64,000 nucleotides of DNA from Clostridia bacterium (GTDB lineage: Bacteria > Bacillota > Clostridia > UMGS1840 > HGM11507). The stretch covers positions 1-64,000 of the forward strand of contig JAFQLQ010000045.1 in NCBI GenBank assembly GCA_017414505.1, given 5' to 3'. A program made the position numbers and the translations under genes. Below the pieces are notes generated by a model. That model did not search any database. It had not been told where the DNA came from and saw only the letters and a list, made by a program, of their open reading frames with translations. Below, piece after piece: positions 28,501 through 34,713 of the stretch (its first letter is position 1; each line of letters begins with the position of its first letter).

Positions 28501-30417
28501 ATTTCAATTAAAGCAGGTGCTCAGGCAGACGGAAGCTACTTAATCGGTGATTTTTCAGATGCGGCAACCGGTACTGCTATGTTTAATGGAAGTGCTGGTC
28601 AGGCTTCTAAATATGATAGTGTTTATAAATGGTATACTTTAGGATGGCTAAGTGATAACATTAATCTTTCCAGAGGTGAAAACTATATTTACAACAATCC
28701 TGTTGCATTTAAAGACCTTGATTTTTCAGAATACGGTCTGTTCAGCATGGATTTTGCAATAGTTAAAAATGATTATGTAACATATCCTAAGATTGACAAC
28801 TACTTTACAATAGTTCTTTCTACTGCGGAAAAGGATGCTGTTCACACTAACTATTATCAGAATGAATGCTTGTATTACGAAATTGATTTGAATGAATATC
28901 CTCTTACATCTAACATAACTAAATTTAACTTAACTGTTCCGTTTAGTGAATTTACAGTAGCTTTCGACGGTATGAAGAATGGTGTTAAAGGTACTGCTGA
29001 CGGTAAGGTTGATTTAAGTGAAATTAAATCTATATCTATTTTCGGAAAAGGTTTTGCAGCAGTAGCAAATTCAGAGGGCGGTCATGTCAGTGCAGACTAC
29101 ACCTTTAAGAATTCCGGTCAGGCTTCAGATAAAAACTGCGGCGGTGGTCTTTACAACATAAAACTTCTTAAACAGGCTACTCTGGCAGGCGAAGAGCTTG
29201 ATACTTTAATGCCTGCTGCAGACAGATTTACTGAAAATACAACAATTACATTACCCACAGAGCTTACAGGTGCAACAGTTAGCTGGAGCTCTGATGATGA
29301 AAGTGTAATAAGCACAAGCGGAGTTGTTACACTTCCTGCATTGGATAAGGTTGTTAAATTAACTGCTTCAATTACTGCCGACGACGGAACAACAGCAGCA
29401 AAAACATATTCATATATTGTTTTAGGTGTTAAATCTCCCTTAAAAGCAGGAAAACAGGCAGATGGAAGCTACTTAATAGGTGACTTTAGCGACAGAACTA
29501 CAGGTAATGCTTTAATTGCAGGTTGTACTGCAACAAATTCAAATTATGATACTATCAGCAACTTTGTTCCGCTTTCATGGCATACAGATGCAATAGGAAG
29601 CAGATTTGAAAACTACATTTCCAATCATCCCAATGCATTTAATGAGCTTGATTTCTCCGAATACGGAATATTCAATATGGATTTTGCAATTGTTAAAAAT
29701 CTTTGGGAAAAATATCCCAATATCAGCAACTGGATTACAATTGTTCTTTCCACAGCAGAAAAAGATGCAACAAGGCTTAACTATTATCAGAATGAATGCT
29801 TGTTCTACGAAATTGATTTAAGCAAATATACGCTTACAAGCCAAATCAGCGATTTTAGTCTTTCTGTTCCGCTTTCTCAGTTTACCGTTGCATTTGATGG
29901 AATGAAAAACGGTGTTCAGGGCGAAGCAGACGGCAAGATTGATTTAAAAGATATTAAATCAATCTCCATTATGGGCCAGGGCTTCAAAGGTGCTGTAAAC
30001 GCAGGGGAATTAGGCAATTTATCTTCAACTCAGGCTTTGAAGAGCTCCGGTGAGGATAAAATTGATACATGTGCAGGCGGACTTCGCAAAATATATTTAA
30101 GCAACTACACAGTTTCCAAACCCGTTATTTACTCCGGTGATGCCGAATTTACAGATATGACTTTAGCTTCTGATGTTTACGGTAAAGCTGAGTGCGTTGT
30201 TGCTGAGGGTGTTACCAAAAAGGTTAACGCAATTATCGCTCTTTACAACGGCGGAGAGCTTAAAGCTGTTGACTCTAAAGAAGTAACACTTGCAAACGGT
30301 GCAATTTCAACAAATTCACTTTCCTATAATCCTACCGATTACGATAAAGTTTCGGTTTATTTGTGGGATAGTGCAACTATGGCACCAATAACTGTAAAAG
30401 CAACACTTTCTAAATAA
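25573..30417 (+). CDS. Giant secreted protein with five tandem beta-rich modules and Ig-like spacers
   Basis: This 1614-residue protein has a signal peptide (1-25, ending VSA). It is built from five repeats starting near residues 31, 352, 660, 980 and 1292, each opening with AGxQxDGSxLIGDF. Shared marks are LDFSEYG, IVLSTAE, an AFDGM loop, ADGKIDLxxIKS and a closing GLYSISLFKQ. Repeats 1-4 each end in an atrophied Ig-like module (WSSDNESIIS type); the fifth passes into a distinct C-terminal beta domain (about 1510-1614). There is no SLH, sortase or dockerin signal. The repeats look like carbohydrate-binding jelly rolls, but I cannot name the family. It lies 25 bases after the lyase gene with AGGAGG, so it probably shares the operon. 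Confidence 0.85.
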   Translation: MKQRKLIALLCVLSMLFTFITPVSAETTILAGAQEDGSFLIGDFTDATTASAFHASGEEDRDGNGYNAAGGYLTLNESEIYGSQGENYFIQNPAVFSELDFSDYGIFRMKYAIEKNNWETTGSIKNYFTVVLSTAESNANSVTYCENECLYYEYDLSNVNLTSALTKGEIAVPLSEFKTAFDGMVNGSEVADKKDGTTDLSDIKSISILGSSFGVDPEDDMNGVVEGPGTEWKAWTFINGTIEDDLSCGFGVYEMRLLKLVSLAAEELDLVMADQLKVAKNTTLNLPLAVSGATVAWSSANESIITNAGVVTMPANDTDVVLTATVTATDGSTATKTYTVKVYGTNYTKLKAGKQADGSYLIGDFSDKTTGNALIAGCTATNSNYDTISNFVPLTWHTDPIGSRFENYIYNNPVVFDDLDFSEYGILNIDFVIVKDYYQNQLNNCFSIVLSTAERDATALTYYQNECLFYEVDFNERTLTGQKTRFNLSIPLNDFTLAFDGMKDNVQGVADGKIDLSEIKSVSIMGQGFKGAVNSTLGTRSSTQMFKRPSDNDNTTCGGGLYSISLFKQANVVGAELDTLMADYERFIENTTITLPTELTGATVTWSSDNESIISTSGVVTLPEKDTVVTLTASITADDGTTATKTYSYTVFGTTSTLKAGKQADGSYLIGDFTTQEMATIFKSSGAENTTGGWDSVNKFFSMNWTVNTGSRGENYIYNHPNVFKDLDFSEYGMFNIRFSIDRTNFKDFPTVENYMTVVLTTAEKGAVPNTFYEDECLYYEIDLRDYPFTNSSKQDINLTIPFNEFKVAFDGMANGTQGEADGKVDLADIKSFSLVAGPFGSRIKNGPGATDSPYWAFTNSGAAKYNNSGVATEVERCGAGLYSISLFKQANFAGEELDTLMAGYERFYENTTITLPAKLTGATVTWSSDNEAVISKDGVVTLPENDTTVTLTAAITASDGTTATKTYSYKVFGSVISIKAGAQADGSYLIGDFSDAATGTAMFNGSAGQASKYDSVYKWYTLGWLSDNINLSRGENYIYNNPVAFKDLDFSEYGLFSMDFAIVKNDYVTYPKIDNYFTIVLSTAEKDAVHTNYYQNECLYYEIDLNEYPLTSNITKFNLTVPFSEFTVAFDGMKNGVKGTADGKVDLSEIKSISIFGKGFAAVANSEGGHVSADYTFKNSGQASDKNCGGGLYNIKLLKQATLAGEELDTLMPAADRFTENTTITLPTELTGATVSWSSDDESVISTSGVVTLPALDKVVKLTASITADDGTTAAKTYSYIVLGVKSPLKAGKQADGSYLIGDFSDRTTGNALIAGCTATNSNYDTISNFVPLSWHTDAIGSRFENYISNHPNAFNELDFSEYGIFNMDFAIVKNLWEKYPNISNWITIVLSTAEKDATRLNYYQNECLFYEIDLSKYTLTSQISDFSLSVPLSQFTVAFDGMKNGVQGEADGKIDLKDIKSISIMGQGFKGAVNAGELGNLSSTQALKSSGEDKIDTCAGGLRKIYLSNYTVSKPVIYSGDAEFTDMTLASDVYGKAECVVAEGVTKKVNAIIALYNGGELKAVDSKEVTLANGAISTNSLSYNPTDYDKVSVYLWDSATMAPITVKATLSK

Positions 30418-30425
30418 TAATTTTA

Positions 30426-30455
30426 ATTTGCCTCCTCCTTGGTGGGGAGGCAAAT
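30426..30455 (+). other. Intercistronic hairpin before the second GH88 gene
   Basis: A perfect 10-bp stem (ATTTGCCTCC/GGAGGCAAAT) encloses a 10-base loop and has no T tract after it. Partial termination or a processing and stabilising role is likely. Confidence 0.5.
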
Positions 30456-30474
30456 CTATACGGAGAAGATTACT

Positions 30475-31605
30475 ATGAATTTTGAAGAACTTATAAAAAA
30501 AGAACTTGACGGAATACTTGCAAAAATTGATAAAAATATGCTTCTTTATAAGGATAAAACTCCGCATATAAACGGCAATCTTAAATACAGCGAAAATCTT
30601 ACCGAGGACGGCAACTGGACAGGAAGCTTCTGGTTCGGAATGGTTGTTCTTGCTGTAATAATCACGCAGAATGAGCATAAATACAAACCGTATCTTGATT
30701 CCTTTAAGGAATTTTATTTTAAAAGAGTAAGAAACGGTTATAAAGACCACGATTTAGGCTTTCTTTATCAGCTTTATGCGGTTGATGCATACCGTGTAAC
30801 CTGCGATATGGATTATCTTGATATGGCAGATATGGCGGCAAGATGTTTGTATTCCAGATACAATCCAAACGGTGGATTTATAAGAGCGTGGAGTATGCTT
30901 GGCTTCCCTCAGAGAGAAGGAAAAACTATTATCGACTGTATGATGAATCTGCCTCTTTTATTTTCCGTTGCAAAATCCGGCGGAGATGCAAGATATTATG
31001 AAGCGGCGAAAAATCACGCTTTTGCGGCTCTTAATAATATTCGTGAAGACGGAACTGTTTATCATACCTTTGATTTTGATGTTCTTACCGGCAAACCCAT
31101 AAAAGGTGAAAACGAGGGTGGATATTCCGATGAATCCTGCTGGTCCAGAGGACTGGCGTGGGCTGTTTACGGTTTTTATCTTGCCTGGATGCACACAAAA
31201 GAGCAGGCGTTTCTTGATGCAAGCATAAAAACTGCCGATTGTTTTATGGCAAACGTTAAAAAAGGCGAAATGCCCTTATGGGATTTCCGTCTTGATGATG
31301 AAAATGATAAAAATATTGATACCTCTGCGGCTGCAATTGCTGCCTGCGGAATGTATCAGCTTGCTGAAGCTGTTGGTGAAAACAAATACAGAGAATTTGC
31401 AGATGATATGCTCTATACATTAATAACAAAGGAATCTCATGTTTTCGACGATGATTCTGAAGCACTTTTAGGAAACGGAATGTGCGGAAGCTGGATTGAC
31501 GGAAAACGCAGAACAAACCAGTGGGCTACCATTTGGGGCGATTATTTCTATATGGAGGCACTCACATTAAGAAGCGGACTTAAGGTTCGTATGTGGGATA
31601 TGTAA
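30475..31605 (+). CDS. Glycoside hydrolase family 88-type unsaturated glucuronyl hydrolase
   Basis: This 376-residue cytoplasmic enzyme has the GH88 signatures ESCWSRGLAWAVYGF and MPLWDFRLDDENDKNIDTSAAAIA, with the conserved Trp-Asp-Phe and Asp-Thr-Ser-Ala-Ala runs. It hydrolyses the unsaturated uronyl end of lyase products through hydration of the double bond. The start is the ATG at 30475 preceded by CGGAGAAG; an upstream ATG at 30439 lies in the hairpin and was rejected. It follows the SLH lyase and repeat protein on the same strand, which supports one degradative route. It is a paralogue of the gene at 7354, clearly diverged. No signal peptide is present, so oligomers must be imported. 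Confidence 0.85.
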   Translation: MNFEELIKKELDGILAKIDKNMLLYKDKTPHINGNLKYSENLTEDGNWTGSFWFGMVVLAVIITQNEHKYKPYLDSFKEFYFKRVRNGYKDHDLGFLYQLYAVDAYRVTCDMDYLDMADMAARCLYSRYNPNGGFIRAWSMLGFPQREGKTIIDCMMNLPLLFSVAKSGGDARYYEAAKNHAFAALNNIREDGTVYHTFDFDVLTGKPIKGENEGGYSDESCWSRGLAWAVYGFYLAWMHTKEQAFLDASIKTADCFMANVKKGEMPLWDFRLDDENDKNIDTSAAAIAACGMYQLAEAVGENKYREFADDMLYTLITKESHVFDDDSEALLGNGMCGSWIDGKRRTNQWATIWGDYFYMEALTLRSGLKVRMWDM

Positions 31606-31608
31606 AAT

Positions 31609-31646
31609 AAAAAGCGAATTACCTTCCACGGTATTCGCTTTTTAAT
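31609..31646. terminator. Bidirectional terminator between the GH88 and TetR genes
   Basis: An 11-bp stem (AAAAAGCGAAT/ATTCGCTTTTT) lies between converging genes, with A and T tracts on either side. Confidence 0.82.
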
Positions 31647-32125
31647 ATTTCTGCCATTTCTTCGGGCGATTCTGCACAATTGCCGTTCAGCCACATTTTT
31701 ATAATGGAATTAAGTCCGTTTCGGAAAAATTCTATGTGATATTTTATATATTTCCCGTCAAAATCGCTTTCGGCACGGGAAATATCATAAACATAAGTCT
31801 GATGCTGTTCGTCGTATCCTAATTTGAAATAAATTCTGTAAAGAAACTGATTTTCATATATATGTCTGAACATTGTTACGGCATCCTGATTGCTGTTTTT
31901 GCCAAACTGCTCATCAAAATCCTTTTCAAGCTTGCTTCTGAGCTTATCTGCAAGGTCGTAAACATCCATATAATTTGCATAAAATGTGCTTCGGTTTAAC
32001 CCTGTTTTTTTGCAGATATCGGTTACTGAAATTTCGTTTAATTCTTTTGTAAGCAGCATATTTACAAAAACATTTTCAATTTTTTCCATAGATTCTCTTT
32101 TTCTTTTATTGTTTTTTACATTCAT
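31619..32125 (-). CDS. TetR-family transcriptional regulator
   Basis: This 168-residue regulator has an N-terminal TetR helix-turn-helix (ISVTDICKKTGLNRSTFYANY, about residues 37-57) and a C-terminal TetR ligand domain of the type found in Firmicutes regulators. It is divergent from a gene set ending in a heterodimeric ABC exporter. Two copies of an AACAnnTGTT palindrome flank the promoter region and are good candidates for its operators. It probably represses both its own gene and the exporter set until an inducer binds. Several in-frame ATGs exist near the start; the first, at the longest frame, is kept, though the MEKIENVF start 12 residues in is possible. Confidence 0.88.
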   Translation of the reverse strand: MNVKNNKRKRESMEKIENVFVNMLLTKELNEISVTDICKKTGLNRSTFYANYMDVYDLADKLRSKLEKDFDEQFGKNSNQDAVTMFRHIYENQFLYRIYFKLGYDEQHQTYVYDISRAESDFDGKYIKYHIEFFRNGLNSIIKMWLNGNCAESPEEMAEILKSEYRGR

Positions 32126-32150
32126 AAAATTACCTTCTTTTTATTATTCC

Positions 32151-32160
32151 AACACTTGTT
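32151..32160. promoter_or_regulatory. Candidate TetR operator, site 1
   Basis: AACACTTGTT is an AACAnnTGTT palindrome close to the TetR start codon. The mirror-image site AACAAGTGTT is at 32219-32228. Confidence 0.6.
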
Positions 32161-32173
32161 GTTAAATTGATGG

Positions 32174-32202
32174 TTGAATTTAGATTTTAAATTTATTATA
32201 CT
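32174..32202 (+). promoter_or_regulatory. Promoter for the exporter set
   Basis: TTGAAT (32174-32179) and TATACT (32197-32202) are separated by 17 bp and lie between the two palindromic operator candidates. Confidence 0.6.
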
Positions 32203-32218
32203 ATAATTACATTAACAA

Positions 32219-32228
32219 AACAAGTGTT
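32219..32228. promoter_or_regulatory. Candidate TetR operator, site 2
   Basis: AACAAGTGTT is the inverted counterpart of the site at 32151-32160. It lies just downstream of the rightward promoter and 30 bases before the first gene. Confidence 0.6.
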
Positions 32229-32257
32229 TGGTTAATAAAAATATGGAGGTATTTATT

Positions 32258-32626
32258 ATGAAAAAAAGTAGTTTTACAGCAATGATGCTTGGAACCGTTG
32301 CGGGAGTATTGTTTTCTCTTGGAATGTGTATGGCGCTTCTGCCCGAATGGAATGCTTTTGGGCCGGGAATCGTTTTTGGGGCTGTTGGAATTCTGTTTGG
32401 AATTATAACCGTAATTATATGGAGAAAAATGGAAAACAAAGCCCCCATAAGACCTGACCGCAAATTAGTTGCGCTTACTGTGTTTGGCATAGTTGGTGCG
32501 CTTACACTGGGAATTGGTTTGTGCTTTTGTCTGGTGTGGGAGAAAATGATTATTGGCACAATTATTGGTCTGGCGGGGATTTTACTGTTGCTTTGTCTTG
32601 TTCCTCTTACAAAAGGAATTAAATAA
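32258..32626 (+). CDS. Small four-helix membrane protein, unknown function
   Basis: This 122-residue protein has four hydrophobic segments (about residues 4-27, 37-57, 71-95 and 98-117) separated by short charged turns, such as WRKMENKAPIRPDRK. I do not recognise a family. The ATG at 32258 is chosen because TATGGAGGT lies just upstream; an in-frame ATG ten codons earlier has no such site. It is the first gene after the TetR operator region and is followed 13 bases later by another small gene. A role with the downstream ABC exporter, or as a separate TetR-controlled membrane factor, is inference from position only. Confidence 0.75.
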   Translation: MKKSSFTAMMLGTVAGVLFSLGMCMALLPEWNAFGPGIVFGAVGILFGIITVIIWRKMENKAPIRPDRKLVALTVFGIVGALTLGIGLCFCLVWEKMIIGTIIGLAGILLLLCLVPLTKGIK

Positions 32627-32639
32627 CGGAGGTGTAAAA

Positions 32640-32831
32640 ATGGCAAAATCCAAAATAGTTGACATAAGTAATAAAATCGAGGATGCAGTTGTAGAAAGTT
32701 ATAAAAAAATTGAAAAGAATGTTACAGATGCTTATACTGCGGTAGAAGATAAGTTTGTTGAACGGTATTTATTGCACGAAGACGAAACCATTGAGCAGGC
32801 AAAGGAAAGGTTAAAAAATAATATAAAATAA
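32640..32831 (+). CDS. Small charged helical protein, unknown function
   Basis: This 63-residue protein is almost certainly one long amphipathic helix with a heptad-like pattern (ISNKIEDAVVESYKKIEKNV, then a similar EDKFVERYLL stretch). I recall similar short proteins next to TetR/ABC exporter genes in Clostridia, but know no function. The start is the ATG at 32640 with GGAGGTG upstream. It shares an operon with the membrane protein before it and is followed by a terminator at 32838-32863, so it is at the end of the first transcription unit. The exporter has its own promoter. Confidence 0.75.
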   Translation: MAKSKIVDISNKIEDAVVESYKKIEKNVTDAYTAVEDKFVERYLLHEDETIEQAKERLKNNIK

Positions 32832-32837
32832 CAGGAT

Positions 32838-32863
32838 GACAGAGAATTTTCTCTGTCGTTTTT
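32838..32863 (+). terminator. Terminator after the small accessory genes
   Basis: The stem GACAGAGA/TCTCTGTC with an ATTT-type loop is followed by GTTTTT. It separates the two small genes from the ABC exporter pair. Confidence 0.7.
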
Positions 32864-32902
32864 GCGTTCATAAATAATTAACAAAACTTTTTTACAAAAC
32901 TG

Positions 32903-32932
32903 TTGAAATTTTCCTTTTCAGAATGGTATAAT
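32903..32932 (+). promoter_or_regulatory. Promoter for the ABC exporter pair
   Basis: TTGAAA (32903-32908) and a consensus TATAAT (32927-32932) are separated by 18 bp, 39 bases before the exporter start. Confidence 0.7.
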
Positions 32933-32970
32933 AAAAATTAAGAGATTTTTGACAGAAAGGAAGTTTTTTT

Positions 32971-34713
32971 ATGCTTAAACGGATGATTTCCTGCATAAGA
33001 GAATACAAATTGCCCACGATTCTTACGCTTATATTCATTGTGGGCGAAGCGATAATTGAAACTTTTATTCCGTTTATTACCGCTGACCTTGTTAACGGTA
33101 TAAAGGGCGGAATTGAAATGGATACCATTTTAAAAACCGGCTTGCTGCTTGCCCTGATGGCTTGCTTGTCTCTTGCCTGCGGTGCGATTGCGGCACTTAC
33201 CTGTGCTAAAGCTTCTACCGGCTTTGCAAAGAATTTAAGAAAGGATATTCTTCATAAAATTCAGAGCTTCAGTTTTGAAAATATTGATAAATTTTCCTCA
33301 TCTTCTCTTGTAACAAGAATGACAACGGATGTTTCAAATGTTCAGATGTCTTTTATGATGATTATAAGAACTGCAATCCGCAGTCCGCTTATGCTTATAT
33401 TTTCCATTGTTATGGCTTATGTTATGGGCGGTGCGCTTGCTACTGCATTTGTTGTTATAATTCCTATTCTCGGAATAGGGCTTTATCTGGTAAGCAGAAA
33501 GGCTATGCCCGCTTTTCGCCGTGTGTTTAAGAAATACGACCGTCTTAACGAATCCATTGAGGAAAATGTTCAGGCAATGCGTGTTGTAAAGGGCTTTTCC
33601 AGAGAGGATTATGAAAAGGAAAAATTCGGTGTTGCGGCAGAGGATATAAGAAACGATTTTACAAAAGCGGAAAGAATTGTTGCTTTAAACACACCGCTTA
33701 TGAACATCTGCATAAATATCAATATGGTTTTTGTTCTTTTTATAGGTTCAAAAATGTCCATAGAATCTATGGGACAGACTGTCGATGTAGGGCAGATTTC
33801 TGCAATGCTTACTTACGGAATGCAGATTTTAATGTCGCTTATGATGTTATCTATGATTTATGTTATGCTTACAATGTCGGCAGAATCAATCAAGCGTATC
33901 TGTGAGGTTTTAGACGAAGAGCCTGCTCTTAAAAATCCTGAAAATCCCGTTTTTGAGGTTAAAGACGGTTCCGTTTTATTTGACAATGTTAATTTTAAAT
34001 ATTCTCTTAATGCCAAGAAAAATGCACTTTCCAATATTAATATAAACATAAAATCCGGTATGACTGTTGGCATTATTGGCGGAACAGGTTCGGGAAAATC
34101 TTCGCTTGTTCAGCTTATTTCACGGCTTTACGATACCACCGAGGGAAGTGTAAAGGTTGGCGGAATTGATGTTAAAAACTACGATGTAGAAGCCCTTCGT
34201 GATGCAGTTTCTGTTGTTCTTCAGAAAAACGTTTTGTTTTCGGGAACAATTAAAGAAAATCTGCGTTGGGGTAACAAAAACGCAACTGATGAGGAAATTA
34301 CCGAAGCCTGCCGTCTTGCTCAGGCAGATGATTTTGTGCGTTCTTTCCCGGAGGGTTACGATACTAAAATTGAGCAGGGCGGTACAAATGTTTCGGGCGG
34401 TCAGCGCCAGAGACTTTGTATTGCAAGAGCACTTCTAAAAAAACCGAAAATTCTTATTCTTGACGATTCTACAAGCGCTGTTGACACCAAAACCGATTCG
34501 CTTATAAGAGAGGGCTTTAAAAAGTTTATTCCCACAACAACAAAGATTATTATTGCTCAGCGAATTTCTTCGGTTATGGATGCAGATATGATTATCGTTA
34601 TGGAAAACGGCTATGTTTCGGCTGTGGGAACTCACAGTCAGCTTCTTTCTGAAAGTGAAATTTACCGTGAAGTTTACGAACAACAGACAAATGGAGGTGA
34701 CAGCGATGAATAA
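32971..34713 (+). CDS. ABC exporter half-transporter, degenerate nucleotide site
   Basis: This 580-residue half-transporter has six membrane helices (about 15-310) and a nucleotide-binding domain. Walker A is GGTGSGKSS near 370, and the signature is VSGGQRQRL. Walker B reads LILDDSTSAVD, with Asp in place of the catalytic Glu, and the H-loop reads IIIAQRISS, with Gln in place of His. These two substitutions mark the non-hydrolysing partner of a heterodimeric type IV exporter (BmrCD/EfrAB-like). Its stop overlaps the start of the second half-transporter by eight bases. Drug, lipid or peptide export is possible; the substrate is not visible. Confidence 0.93.
   Translation: MLKRMISCIREYKLPTILTLIFIVGEAIIETFIPFITADLVNGIKGGIEMDTILKTGLLLALMACLSLACGAIAALTCAKASTGFAKNLRKDILHKIQSFSFENIDKFSSSSLVTRMTTDVSNVQMSFMMIIRTAIRSPLMLIFSIVMAYVMGGALATAFVVIIPILGIGLYLVSRKAMPAFRRVFKKYDRLNESIEENVQAMRVVKGFSREDYEKEKFGVAAEDIRNDFTKAERIVALNTPLMNICININMVFVLFIGSKMSIESMGQTVDVGQISAMLTYGMQILMSLMMLSMIYVMLTMSAESIKRICEVLDEEPALKNPENPVFEVKDGSVLFDNVNFKYSLNAKKNALSNININIKSGMTVGIIGGTGSGKSSLVQLISRLYDTTEGSVKVGGIDVKNYDVEALRDAVSVVLQKNVLFSGTIKENLRWGNKNATDEEITEACRLAQADDFVRSFPEGYDTKIEQGGTNVSGGQRQRLCIARALLKKPKILILDDSTSAVDTKTDSLIREGFKKFIPTTTKIIIAQRISSVMDADMIIVMENGYVSAVGTHSQLLSESEIYREVYEQQTNGGDSDE

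Noticed and set aside
26600-29500. Possible CRISPR or satellite array from the repetitive DNA in the giant gene
   Set aside because: The repeats are about 950 bp, in frame and encode protein modules; there are no short direct repeats with unique spacers.
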